From Prorocentrum cordatum (taxonomy: Eukaryota > Sar > Dinophyceae > Prorocentrales > Prorocentraceae): a stretch of DNA of 64,000 nt. Of this stretch, positions 18,748 through 29,027 are shown piece by piece. The notes under the pieces were generated by a model. That model saw nothing but the letters and a program-made list of their open reading frames with translations. It had not been told where the DNA came from and searched no databases. Made by a program: the position numbers and the translations under genes. Position 1 is the stretch's first letter. Each line of letters starts with the position of its first letter. The stretch spans positions 86,001-150,000 of the forward strand of contig CAUYUJ010016465.1 in assembly GCA_963575745.1 (NCBI GenBank). The letters are read 5' to 3'.

Positions 18748-19009
18748 CGCGGCATTGAACAGATGCCACGCGGTCTTCGTTGCACTGCTGGAGCGCCTCG
18801 CTCATAGCAGCATACCACGTGATGGCCACCGCGCGCCCCGCGAGCATGACCAGAGCCTCTGTCAAGCAAGCTCCAGGCTTGTTAGGCTCAAACCGCTGGC
18901 CGACCTCGACGTCGACCACCAAGGCGGGGATAGGCGCGTCGAAGGAGAGGCGCCGCGAGGGCGCGTGCTTGGAGGAGAGGGAGTGCGCCTCCTCCGACCA
19001 CATGCCCAT
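18638..19009 (-). CDS. Gene C, upstream segment
   Basis: 123 open codons, credible from residue 1 to about 85: LSFDAPIPALVVDVEVGQRF, CLTEALVMLAGRAVAITWYA and SEALQQCNEDRVA. The frame then changes near 18760 into the 18481-18747 segment (VPIRMRLLPGGDAAHLAALAF). Same family and strand as the rest of gene C. Confidence 0.4.
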   Translation of the reverse strand: MGMWSEEAHSLSSKHAPSRRLSFDAPIPALVVDVEVGQRFEPNKPGACLTEALVMLAGRAVAITWYAAMSEALQQCNEDRVASVQCRVVRAHQDAFAAWWRRGPLGRSGIFREDVLCVCCLWR

Positions 19010-19051
19010 GGCACCCTCGAGCTGGCTTACGGTGACGTCGTCGATGTCCGA

Positions 19052-19600
19052 TCAAATCGGGTCCAACATCCACGCCGTCCCCGCTGCCTCGCACTCCTTT
19101 GTGCGGGAGAAGCTCGCAACCAGGTTGTCGTAGCCCATGACCTCGCGAAACGAACTGAGGTTTGCGCCAGAGGCAGCATCAGTGATGGCCAACTGCGGAA
19201 TCAAAGAACACTTGGCGGGCACCGCGAAGGACACCTCGCGCTTGCGCTGCCCCAGGAAGCAGAGCAAACTATGGTCGACGTGGTGCTTCACTTGGCGCAC
19301 CCACTCCTTGACGTGACCCTGCTGCATCGACTGGTCCGTCTCGAGGAGCTGCGCGATGCGCAGGGCCGGCGGCGCGCCAGAGGCAGCGGCGGGCGGCGCG
19401 CCAGAGGCAGCGGCGGGCGGCGCGCCAGAGGCAGCGGCGGGCGGCGCGCCAAAGGCAGCGGCCGGCGAGGCCGCCGCGGCCGCCGCCCTCTTCGCAGGCG
19501 ACGGGATCCCCGCATCACCTGCCCTCTTAGCGCCCACGGCGGCTGCTGGTGGTTCGGGGGGGGGGGGGGGGCGCGAAAAGCAAGAGCGAGCTACTCGCGT
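19052..19600 (-). CDS. Gene C, N-terminal segment with GAPPAAAS repeats
   Basis: The open frame continues further upstream, but only about 19600-19052 looks coding: AKRAGDAGIPSPAKRAAAAA, four GAPPAAAS-type octapeptides from the 24-bp tandem repeat, then a solid block containing RIAQLLETDQSMQQGHVKEW, SFAVPAKCSLIPQLAITD, AASGANLSSFREVMGYDNLV and ASFSRTKECEAAGTAWMLD. Upstream of 19600 the frame crosses poly-G and a TGA-type microsatellite and gives Ile homopolymers, so the true 5' exon is not identified. Confidence 0.45.
   Translation of the reverse strand, partial: TRVARSCFSRPPPPPEPPAAAVGAKRAGDAGIPSPAKRAAAAAASPAAAFGAPPAAASGAPPAAASGAPPAAASGAPPALRIAQLLETDQSMQQGHVKEWVRQVKHHVDHSLLCFLGQRKREVSFAVPAKCSLIPQLAITDAASGANLSSFREVMGYDNLVASFSRTKECEAAGTAWMLDPI
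19371..19464. repeat. 24-bp tandem repeat seeded on CCAGAGGCAG
   Basis: Four copies of GGCGCGCCAGAGGCAGCGGC plus a GGGC linker. The word starts at 19377, 19401 and 19425, with a one-base variant at 19449. The period is a multiple of three and encodes an eight-residue repeat in gene C. Confidence 0.9.
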
Positions 19601-19800
19601 CCGAGAGCCGAAACCGCTGTGGATGATGATGATGATGGTGATGATGATGATGGTGATGATGATGATGACAATGGTGGTGATGACGATGATGGCGATGGTG
19701 ATCATGATGATGGTGACGGCGACGATGACAACTGCTGGTTGCGTGATGACGGTGATGATGCTAACGACAGTGAGGATGATGATGTTGGCGACGCTGCAAA
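19556..19800. repeat. Poly-G tract and (ATG/GTG)n microsatellite
   Basis: G16 at 19556-19571, then from about 19620 a GATGATGGTGATGATGATGATG microsatellite to about 19800. Possible intron or 5' flank of gene C; the spliced structure is not resolvable. From 19801 to 20276 there is no supported gene; CACTGGTCACTCAGG / CACTGGTCACCCAAG at 20070 and 20180 form a degenerate ~110-bp duplication. Confidence 0.8.
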
Positions 19801-20276
19801 TCCTTAATATGATGCCACCCCGTGGTGGACCAGTCAGCCTGGAACTCCCTGCGTACGATCGAAGACCGCCTGCGCCAACTCGTGGGCAACGCGGCCCCGT
19901 GCAACGACTGCCGCTTCCGCTGCTACGACGGCGGCGACATTCTCGAGCGCGATGGCCAGGGGGGAAGTTCAGGCGCACTTTCACAGACGTCCTTGGGTGG
20001 ACACTGCGACGATATTTCCAGTGGCCTCCCTGAGCAGGCGGCGCCGACCCACGCCGTCGGCGCGGGCGCGCACTGGTCACTCAGGGCGCTGGCCTGTTCT
20101 ATCAGCTCGGGTGGGAACGACGCTGTTATTTCCAGTGGCCGCCTCGGGCAGATGGCACCGACCCACTCTAAGGCAGTGGGCGCGCACTGGTCACCCAAGA
20201 CGGCCACATGTGGCTCCTTGTGGGGCTCGGTGGTTGGTGGAGTTCGCCCTGACAGCGAGAACGGCGAAGTGGGATC

Positions 20277-20510
20277 GGGGGGGGGGGGGGGGGGGGGGGG
20301 TGGGGAAGGGGGGGGAGGAGGAGGAGGAGATAGGAGGAGATGGGATGAGATGGGAGGAGGAGGAGGAGGAGGAGGAGGAGGAGGAGATAGGAGATCGGAG
20401 ATAGGAGATAGGAGATAGGCGGAGGAGGAGGAGGAGATAGGAGGAGATAGGAGGAGGAGGAGGAGGAGATAGGAGGAGGAGGAGGAGGAGGAGGAGGCGT
20501 TCGTGTCGAT
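20277..20510. repeat. Poly-G(24) and (GGA)n purine tract
   Basis: An uninterrupted G24 at 20277-20300, then GGA/GGAGATAGGA repeats to about 20510. Strongly asymmetric purine strand; it marks the boundary between the gene A-D region and the retroelement region. Confidence 0.9.
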
Positions 20511-20614
20511 CCTGGTGCCGATGCCGACAGACGACGTGATGCGCGAGATCTCACCGACAGGGAGAAGGCGACGCCGTCGGAGCGCAGACGACCCAGGAGC
20601 TACAGTCGAAGCGT

Positions 20615-20763
20615 TGACCTAAGGAACCCTAAGTAAGGAACGAGGCCCCTGTTTCCCATAAGTTAAACTCCGATGTTCCGTAGAAAATCTCAGGACAACC
20701 CAAGGAGCACTGTAAAACAACTAAGGAACACGGAGCCCCTCCCAAACGAAAAGGGCTCCTTCT
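20615..20763. repeat. Dispersed TAAGGAAC repeat, copy 1
   Basis: Begins GACCTAAGGAAC, with AGTAAGGAACGAGGCCCC and, at its end, CTAAGGAACACGGAGCCCC followed by an inverted GGGCTCCTT. Copy 2 lies at 44345-44502 in the same orientation with the same order of parts. No coding potential. Confidence 0.7.
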
Positions 20764-20809
20764 TCAGCGCCCCGACCGTGCAACACACAATCCCGACGCG
20801 CTTGCAATC

Positions 20810-21295
20810 GTGACGGCCACTGCCACAGGCTGCGGCACCTGCCTGGAGCAGCTCAAGGAGATCAACGTGCACGACCATGCGCAGGCCGTCCTCGCCCGGG
20901 AGCGCCACTTGGGGGAGGAGCTCAAAATTGGGGCTCCCGCCAGAGCTGCTCGCAAAGCCGGCTGGATCGCCGATGTCACCCCCGCCGCCAAGACCGACAA
21001 TGTTGGCACCTCCGCTGGCGCTGGCATCCTGGCACGGCCTTGGGTGCACATGCAGCGCGCTGAGTTCTCCGACGAGCGGATCTCAGTGCGTTGCTCCTCG
21101 CGTCTTGGGTTCTGGATGACGTCCCTAGGCGCGAGCGAGGGTGCGTCATGGCTGGCTTCGGAATATGTCCATACCTGCCAGGGCCTGAGCGACTGCAACC
21201 TTGATATACGCACGAAGCTCGGGCCAATGGCTCGTGCCATGAACCGCCCATGTAGTGGGGGCACATTGGAATGCGGTACCTTCCGTTGTGGATGA
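20810..21295 (+). pseudogene. Endonuclease (EEP) N-terminal fragment of element 1
   Basis: 161 open codons. AARKAGWIADVTPAAKTDN and GTSAGAGILARPWVHM fit the early part of exonuclease-endonuclease-phosphatase domains of non-LTR elements (GW...GxSAGxAIL). HAQAVLARERHLGEE upstream corresponds to the expected QEHHL-type segment. The catalytic GDFN and SDH motifs are not in this frame. Non-LTR endonucleases nick target DNA; this copy is dead. Confidence 0.5.
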
Positions 21296-22254
21296 GGCGC
21301 GCCTCCTGTCCCCCCTCGGGATTCGCCCGGCGTGCTCGAGGGGGGCAAACTACCTGCATCACGTCTGACTGAGCCCGAGAGCTGGCCTGCTCCAGCGCGG
21401 CCCAGGGCATGCCCATCCGCGACGCTCGACACTGCAATTCCTTCGACGCCCGCAAGCACAGGGCCGTCCTGATGTTCCTGGTGCTGCCGAAGCCTACCAG
21501 CAGCCCACCAGCGTGGTGACCAAGATCCACAAGCCCAAGGCCTTGCCGCCCAATGCCCTCGTACGCTCTCAGCTTCCAAGATCGTCTTGGAAGTGGGTAC
21601 TCTCCGACCTAGCCGTGGTGGGCAATCCGTTTTCCCTCGGCGCTGTCCCCTTGAACATCTACGAACATGGGCCCCTCCTCCACTTCGGCCTCTAGGGTTC
21701 CAAAGGTGGGGAAGGTGCTCGAGTAGCTTAGTGCAGGTCCAGCAAGCACGAGGTGTCCCACGCGGGCAAGCAAAAGCCACACCTGAAGCTGCCGACGGTC
21801 ACTGGGGTTGGCCAGCCGGTCGCGTTTTGGAGCGGAAGCTTCTACATTCGGCCGGCCAGGTTTCTCATGCGAGGCGCTTGCAAGTCAAGCTCTTAAGTAC
21901 AAGCCGCCCGATAGTGGCTACAGCCAACTGTGTTGGCCGCCTGGCGGCCCCTTGTCCGATGATTACAGTTTCTCGATGCCGATGACCTGGATCTTCCAAT
22001 GGGCGACCTTCGACGTTGCGCTTCCCTGGCGGCCGGGCGCACTGCCTGCAGGCGCCACATGTCCTGGCCTGACTGGTCGAGGGACGTCACGACGACATGC
22101 GGAACACTTTTCGCTGCATTCATGAGCCTGCTTCGTGGGTTGCTGCTACGCGGATGCCTGCCATTGGCATTCAGTCTGCCCAGCAAGCGGCAGATGTGCG
22201 GATACGCCCGCGGCGCGCACGATGGTGTAATGGAGCTGGCCTAGCTGGCGTTCA

Positions 22255-23126
22255 GTGGTCAGCCGACCTGGGTGATCCTCCTCCTCTTCGAAATGTCGAG
22301 GATCTCCGTCGGGCAGGCCACTCTTTCCCGCGCGTCGCGGGCTTGGGAAGGGATGCCTTCCACCCGCGTCATATCACCTTCCTGTCTGGCGACACCCATT
22401 ATCCGCTCTCATCGCCGCGTGGGGCCTCATGCTTCGGTTGGGGCATGTTCCGAGAACGTTGGCAGTGCCGCAGATGGTTCCCATTCCGACGGCGGAGTCT
22501 GGCTCGCGTACCCTCGGACAGCTCCCAAAAATGATCAGACCATGTCTCCGCTGGACTCGGAGCACCTAGGGAGCCAAGTGGGCCAACGATAACCAACGAC
22601 CGTACATGTTCGGCACAGCGGGGCGCAGCTGCGAGACGTCTCTTTGGATCATGGCAGCGAACGCAGGGCTGGCGACACGTCGTAAGCAGCCGGCTTGGTC
22701 GGCGATGAAGGATCTGTCCAACGCCTGAGTGCATCTCCTAGGACTCTTCTTCTGGAGCGTGCGGCTCGTTGCCGTTTCAATATGGCGCCGATGATGAGGC
22801 TCCAGATCGAGCTGCGCGCCACGCCTCGCTTCATCACCGTCGACGGGATCGCGGTCGACTGGCGCTGGCCGAACCGAGGTGCGGTTGCGGGCTGCAGCTT
22901 TGCAGATCTGCGCATGCGAATGTTCTTGCTCCTGGGACTAGACTACCTGCACCCCCTTAGCACCGTAAACGGTGGCAACGTCGTGGACGACATCCAGCTT
23001 GGGAAGGCTGGCGCGTCCAGGATCGCGGCGGCACATGCCAGCTCGGCATATCGACGGATTCGGGCTGGGCCCCCTCTTCGATTGCCTAGTGGTCAACGGC
23101 GGCAAGGGGGTAATCCTGGTAAATGA
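22255..23126 (+). pseudogene. Reverse transcriptase fragment of element 1
   Basis: Ordered RT landmarks in three frames: GLGRDAFHPRH (22.35 kb; compare DGWHPRH of related elements), PRTLAVPQMVPIP (22.45 kb), TAGRSCETSLW (22.61 kb), PNRGAVAGCSFADLRM (about 22.88 kb) and the catalytic VVDDI at 22980-22994. In the frame from 22695 the last two are contiguous over about 60 residues. At least two frame changes separate them. The catalytic Asp pair itself is intact, but the gene is not. Confidence 0.65.
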
Positions 23127-23230
23127 ATGATCGCATGGCCGCGAGGTTTAGGTCCGGCAATAGCGACTACAGGCGGTCAACCGCCATATCGCGCGAAGAA
23201 ACTCAACCTCTAAAAAATCACCAACAAAAG

Positions 23231-23366
23231 CTCTAAGCCAAAACCTGTCAAATCCCCCCCCAACAGATTTAAAAACAATTCTAAGGCCAAACCTGCGAAA
23301 ATCTCACCCCCCCAAAAAAAACTGTTTAAAACATCTAAGCCAAAAACCTCAGGAAATCTCAAACCC
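23231..23366. repeat. AT-rich tandem repeat, three copies of about 50 bp
   Basis: Copies begin at 23231 (CTCTAAGCCAAAACCTG), 23280 (TTCTAAGGCCAAACCTG) and 23333 (ATCTAAGCCAAAAACCTC), each followed by AAATC, a C-run and an A-rich stretch. They lie inside element 1 and differ in composition from everything around. Confidence 0.75.
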
Positions 23367-24099
23367 ATATTTACATTTGGGCCCCCCTGCTGACAACCTA
23401 TTCCGTTCTCGTTTTGCTGGTAACCGCCTTCGTGGTGCAATTCGACAAACACCCACTGGATTGGGTCGAGGCCGAGGCGGTCCCGTCCGCTGGCTGGCGC
23501 TGGGCCTAGATCGTTGGTGTTGCCCACTCGAGACGCGACGCTTGGAGTGTCTGCGTTTCCTCAAGAGCCTCCTGGACGTCGTGGCCCGAGCCACCGCTTC
23601 CCAAATCTGGGAGCTCTCAATCAACGAGGTTCCGCAAGTTGCCCAGCGAGCCAGGGCACTCCGACGGTGGCTCCACGACAGGGCGACTCCCCGCCGCGGG
23701 CCGCTGCTGGGCGTCCTGGCTGGACCGGGCTTTCGTCTTCCCGCTGGAGGCGTCGGTGGCCGTGGCGAGCAAGGCTGGAGTTGGTAGGGCACGGGCGGAG
23801 TCGACCTGTCGGAGAGCTTGCCACGCCCATTCTCGCTGCCATTGGATCGTCGCGTCTGACGGGCCCAAGCGTCCAGCATTTCGCGAGCTGGGCCGTGCAA
23901 CCCGACCAGTCGATCTACATGCTGGGCCGGGTTGATGGCGGGCCGTGAGGAGGAATGTCTGCAAAGATGCTCGCTTCCAGCTGGCCTGCGGCGTCGTGGA
24001 GAGCGCGCGGTGTTGCTGCTGCTGGGCTTGGCACCGCGGCTTCCGCCGAGTGTGGGCCGCGATTCTCCAGACTCTTTGGAACGGCTGGGCCACTGCCCG

Positions 24100-24570
24100 C
24101 CAGTTGCCTTAGAGCCCAGTGGTCTTTCCAAAGTGCACCTTCGGCTGCAAGAGCACGGTGGAAAACATCGAGCATTGCGCATCGTGCGATGCTGTCGCCG
24201 ACCTTGCGCGGCAAAAACTAGGGTGCCGCGAGCCGCTTCACCAGGGGCTGCATTGGCAGGTTTTCTGCTGCTGGACCGCACGGCATAGCAGCGGCCCCAT
24301 TAGGAACTGATTTGACGGACCCTCCGCACAAGCTGGTGGAGGCACGCCACGGCGCACACCACGCACGGCGCGGGACGCGCTGCACCATGCTGTCCGAGAC
24401 ATTGTCGACAGACACGCAGGGGCAATCGGCAATCAGAGCGATCGATTCAGCGGGGGTCTGATGGACAAGCGGGACACCCGGCTGCTCTCTGCCGCTCATC
24501 CAGCTACCCATCCAGACACGAGAGCACTGGAAACGTCATCGCAGACTGATCCCGTTCAGTTCACATAATG
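24100..24570 (+). pseudogene. C-terminal Cys/His domain of element 1
   Basis: CTFGCKSTVENIEHCASC followed by DAVADLARQKLG (frame of 24119-24310) matches the CxFGC...SIEHYxxC segment found at the C terminus of this class of dinoflagellate elements, with the Tyr replaced by Cys. A continuing frame, RTARDALHHAVRDIVDRHAG, runs to about 24570. Proposed end of element 1. Confidence 0.5.
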
Positions 24571-25480
24571 ATATGATGCATCTTTCCCTCGTTGCCACCC
24601 TACCAACTCCTCAACCCATTCCTCGGTTGTCATGTACCACGCGGGGATTCCTCATTGCATCGAAATGCTCTCTCTCTCTCTCTCTCACTTCAACCTTGAC
24701 TCTGGGTACCGCTGGGATCATGGCGGCGACTTCGAGTACGAGGACAACTAACACGATTCGTCAGTGCCGCGGCCAGGGATGGCTCCTAACTAATTAGTAC
24801 TACTGGCTGAACCCCTCTTGCCTCCACTTTCCCGTTTAAGTGCCCACCTGTGTTTGCAATTCTGTATTTGCCACGCCAGGTGCATGATGATACTGATAAT
24901 GATAATGACGGTGGGGAGGAGGGGGAGAAGTGCGGTGCGGCTGCGCTGCCCCCCCACCTGGCGAGCTCTAAACCCATCCTCATACTTGGGAAGCAAAACC
25001 TGTTGCCAGAAGAGGGGACGAGAAGGAGAAGCACGAGGAAGGCGGGATGACAGAGAGGGGACGACTAACGCGACGATAGGGGCGACGACAACGGCGACTG
25101 CGACAATGACCGAAACAATATCGTCAACGGTGGCGGCGACCCAGCGACGACGACCAAAATCCGACTGCGTGGACCCCTGCCCGGGTCCATCCCGGACAGT
25201 CATACGAGCCTCGTCCTGCCGTGGCGGCAAGAAGACGACGTCGAACAGCGACGACGACGACGACAACGACCACGACGACGACGATGATGACGACGAGGAC
25301 GACGGCCATGGCGGCGGCGGCTACGGCGACGACCGCGGCCATGTTGACAACGACGACCACCACCACCACGACGACGGCCAATGGCCACGGCGACGACGAC
25401 GACTGCGACGACGACGACCGCCACGACGACGACCACGACGCCGACGGCAGCGACGGCGGCGGCGGCGGGTGAGCGGCCGC
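24571..25480. repeat. Low-complexity region: (TC)n and (ACG)n microsatellites
   Basis: (TC)n at 24669-24688 and GACGACGACGA-type repeats at about 25230-25460. All long frames here are Asp, Thr, Val or Arg homopolymers. I see no gene between 24571 and 25480. Confidence 0.75.
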
Positions 25481-25489
25481 CGCGGAGCA

Positions 25490-26280
25490 GGCACCCCGTC
25501 CTGCCGTCGGGGCCGGCGCCGACGTCTCTCAGGACCTCGGCGCCCCGCCCCAGGAGCGGGGCCCGAGGAGCGGGGCCCCGGGCTCGCGAGGAGGGTGCCC
25601 GAGGCGCGAGGGCCCGAGGGCCCAGGATCGAGGAGGGGGATCGGGGCCCGAGGCGAAGGCTCGAATCGAAGGCTCGGAGGCCGGGGATCGGGGAGGAGAT
25701 CGAGGTCGAAGGCTCGGTGGGGGAGGAGCGGGGTTCGAGGATCCACGTTCCCGGCCCAGGGAGGGGGATCGGGGTTCGTGGAGGCTTTCGGGCGCCGCGC
25801 TTGGCACTCTCTGGAGTTCTGGAACCCTCCGCAGTCATCTGGTGTCCCACACCTCTCGCGACTCCAAACAATCACGCCACAGATTGTTCGCCGTGTGTCT
25901 GCGTCTGGGGTCCGTCTGCGGGGCCCAGGATCGTCAACAAAAACGCTCTTGATAAGAAAAACTCGTCCCCAGGATGGGGTCGAGAACCCCTGGCGGATGG
26001 GGCAGGCGTTTTCAAGTTTGGGCCCCCGGAAGCACTCCCAGGCCACGGAGCCGCAGAGAATGACCCACGGCGCGACTTCCATGCGAACGTTGGGGTCGAG
26101 AGACTTGAAAAGCCACAACCTCGGAAGCTTACGGGGACTATGCCCGCTCAAACCTCTCGTCGCCCAACATGGAGGCCCCCTGACAAGGCCGTAGAAAACT
26201 AGGGTCCGAGCCCGAGCATCGCGTCGCATCGCCCATGTATCGACGATGTCTACACAAAGAAAATAGAGCTCCGGATCGGT
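25490..26280. other. GC-rich degenerate repeats and unassigned minus-strand frame
   Basis: 25490-25780 is built from GGGCCCGAGG / GGATCGGGG words. From 26229 to about 25790 the minus strand has an open frame of ordinary composition (PRKLPRLWLFKSLDPNVRME, APWVILCGSVAWECF) that I cannot assign; it degrades into low complexity. It may be decayed retroelement sequence. Confidence 0.35.
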
Positions 26281-26459
26281 GCGTAGTTTTCCTCCTTCTC
26301 CTGCTGCTGCTCATCCTCCTCCTTGGGGGTGGGGGTGGGTTCGGCTTCCCGTCGAAAGGCGGAGGGGAGGAGGTCGGAGGAATGGAGAGAAAGGAGGGCA
26401 AGGAGGGATAAAGGAAGACGATGAGGGGACCAAGGAGGTAGAGGACGGGCAGGACACCA

Positions 26460-26461
26460 CA

Positions 26462-26494
<33 letters not shown>

Positions 26495-26775
26495 AACGAA
26501 GACGACGACGACGACGACCACCACGACCACCAACTCTGGGAGCCCCTGAAGCCCCCAGCTGCCCAAAACAAGTCCAGCCCCCGAACAACAAATCCCGATA
26601 TCCTCCTCTCGCCCTCGCAACGGGGATGTCGACGCCGATCGTCCAGCGCGCCCGGAGCGCGCTTCCAGCAGAGCCCGGAACCGCGAGGCCCACGTCGACG
26701 TTGGTGCTGCGGGCGCCCAGCGCGCCCTCCCGGAGGACGTGCTTCTCCTTTCGGGGGGGGCGGGGACGACGACGA

Positions 26776-26869
<94 letters not shown>

Positions 26870-26895
26870 CGACGGTCGACGGTCGACGGATTGAA
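26460..26895. repeat. (GAC/ACG)n and (GACGCA)n microsatellites
   Basis: GACGACGAC runs at about 26462-26520 and 26765-26866, with CAGACG hexamers between 26780 and 26825 and three GGTCGAC copies at 26867-26888. Frames across are Asp/Arg/Val repeats. They lie immediately upstream of element 2. Confidence 0.85.
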
Positions 26896-27123
26896 GAGTT
26901 ACTCCGTTCGGGGCCCTTCTTGGAACTCCAAGAGCCTCCTCCTGCGCCTGCTCCTGCTCTCCTCGCATTCGGCCCTCCCCCATCTTCCCTCCATCCCTCC
27001 CTGCTCCCATGTTCCCTCCTCTGGAGGAAGAGACACGGCCTCGGGGGGGGGGGGGGGGGGCGAAAAAAAAGGCGCACTGTCGGAAGGGTCCAGGCCCAGG
27101 AAAGAAGCCAGACAGCACTCTGC

Positions 27124-28104
27124 ATGAGCCCCACCAGGTCCTGCAGAAAGATAAGTCCAAGCAAAGCGAGATTCCCAGAAGAACTGGTTTCTCAGATGGG
27201 AGAGCTGTACCAAGCCGCGCAAGCCCAGAAGTGGGAGCAAGGTTCGCCTATCAGGTACCTCCAGCAGCAAGATAGTCTCATCGCCAGGAAAAGAAGACAG
27301 CACACCAGGATCCAGGAACGGCTCGACCAAATTGGAGTGTTCATGGCCGCGCTATCGGATCACCAGTCCAGTCTCGTCACACGGGCAGAACGCTTGGAAA
27401 AGGAGTTGGCCTCGCTTCGCGAGGAGTTCTCAAATGTGGCAGCAGCCAAGATGCAGCCCCAGGAAGAAAACCTCCAGGAAAAGTTTGACCTCTGGGAAGC
27501 TATTGAGGCCCACCCCAGCAAAGGCAAGCTTTTGCAAGTTTACGACACAAAGTTTCGAAGCCGTGGGAGGGCAGCGGAAGAAGGAGGAGAAGCAGCAGCA
27601 ATGGAGAAGGACAGCGGAGGGCCAGCAGCAGAAGAAGGAGCAGTCAAGGAATGGTATGGCAAGGAGCTTGATGTGCTCGACCAGGAAGTTGGCTTTTCTA
27701 TCGAAGCTAAGCGTGCGGCCAGCAATGCGGATTTGGAAGAACTATTGGAAAAACTTAGAAATGGTTCCAAAGCATGTGCCAAGGTCTTCCTCAACGGCTC
27801 TGGAGACGACACGGAAACAGCATTCTCCCATATTGCCCATAAGTTCAAGTCCCTCAAAGGACAAGGCGTCAAAGGCAGAACAGACAATGCCAGTTCGGGA
27901 GGGATCAGCCAGAACAAGTTGAGGGGTAATCTGAACCCCAGTCCTCCAAACCACAAAAGAAGGAGGGCAAGCAAGAAACCAAACTATCTCACCTTCACTA
28001 ACATGAGCGTGAATTCCTGGAGCACTTGCCAAGATGTTCTGCCAACATTCGACTCTGATTTTGTCTTTGTCACAGAACACAAATTTAAAAGGGGAACATG
28101 GTAA
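27124..28104 (+). pseudogene. Element 2 ORF1-like coiled coil fused to endonuclease start
   Basis: One frame, open for over 320 codons (it extends 5' into low complexity). MSPTRSCRK is a plausible first methionine. Helical heptads RIQERLDQIGVFMAAL and RAERLEKELASLREEFSNV predict a coiled coil; a second helical region is LEELLEKLRNGSKACAKVF. Then a basic KRRRASKKP linker precedes LTFTNMSVNSWSTCQDVLPT and FDSDFVFVTEHKF, the first strands of an EEP endonuclease (N...S...L..tdvvfvQEHk, with T for Q). A stop at 28102 cuts it off. Confidence 0.6.
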
Positions 28105-28239
28105 GACAGCAGTGGGAATTTCACGCAGGGTATAAAGTGTATGGTACGCAAGGCCTTGCAGGACCTGAGAGGGCGTATCAAACGGGGTACTAATCCTCGC
28201 CAAAGGCCACATCGATACATGGGCGGACCGCAAAACTAT

Positions 28240-29027
28240 GTACTGTTATACCTGGAAAGGCCTGCCACTGTAATTTCAGATCCAAGGAATACGGCCTTAT
28301 TTCCCTCTATTGTGTCTACTTGATCAGTAGCACAGGCCGTAACCAAAACAATATCAGTATTCTGGGCAACTTGGCCGACGATATCGCCCAGCACGGCCAG
28401 CCGGCCATAGCTGGGGGGGTCTTTAATATCGATGTGTATTACTTTTATGAGCACGTAGAGCTGCAACAGTTGCACGAGCGTCAAATCTGCACCTACCCCC
28501 ACGATCATAGCCCAAGGAGACTCGAAGATAAACCCGACATCCAGTCTTACATCGACTATTTCTTGATGAGCCATTTTATATCACCAGGGCTGAAGAAAGT
28601 TGAAGTAAACCATCACGTGGAATTGTCACCACATCGAATGGTAGGTATGGTTTTCGAAGGCAGTGCGAAGGACACATATGTAGGTGTTCCCGTTCCCTAC
28701 CAGGAATACCTTACTCAGCAGGCGATTGAACCGGTACACAAAGCCAGGTTGCCAGACTACCAGGAGCAGATCCAGCAGATCAGCAGCTTCTCAGAGAGGA
28801 GAAGGGATGCAGAAGGGACGATCTGGAGCGTAGCGGGGGACAGCAAGGAGCATGGGAAGGACACGTTTTTCTTGAACTATACACATGAACTATGGGTGGA
28901 CAAAGTTCGGTCGGAATTGCAGCTTCGCACTCATAGATGGGCCGTTGGAAAGCAGCCAGGGACTTCGATGGAACTCAAGAAGACCCCCTCAAGGAAGTCC
29001 TGCAGACCAAAGAACAACCAAAGGTGA
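28240..29027 (+). pseudogene. Element 2 endonuclease, C-terminal half
   Basis: The frame is open from about 28240: SKEYGLISLYCVYLISSTGR, NISILGNLADDIAQHG, AIAGGVFNID, SYIDYFLMSH and ELSPHRMVGMVF. These are the canonical GGDFN, S(R)IDYFLVS and SPHRPV motifs. The GGDFN aspartate is Val, while the SPH histidine is kept. The downstream half (QISSFSERRRDAEGTIWSVA) matches the variable linker before RT. Inactive by the GGVFN change alone. Confidence 0.65.

Larger units (their letters stand above)
20766..24570 (+). mobile_element. Decayed non-LTR retrotransposon, element 1
   Basis: Pieces of one polyprotein appear in order on the plus strand in changing frames: AP-type endonuclease (20.8-21.3 kb), reverse transcriptase fingers and palm (22.3-23.1 kb) and a C-terminal Cys/His motif of the CxxGC...IEHCxxC type (24.1-24.3 kb). 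Frames shift many times and stops intervene, so it is not functional. A trio of AT-rich tandem repeats (23.2-23.37 kb) interrupts the region after the palm. No SL relict, poly(A) or target-site duplication was identified. Confidence 0.65.

Noticed and set aside
25221-25870. Asp-rich, Thr-rich and Arg-rich frames over the ACG/GAC repeats
   Set aside because: Homopolymeric translations of microsatellites open in all frames.
26626-27100. Arg-rich N-terminal extension of the element 2 frame
   Set aside because: It comes from CAGACG/ACG microsatellites and a G-rich tract upstream of the element; the credible protein begins near 27124.
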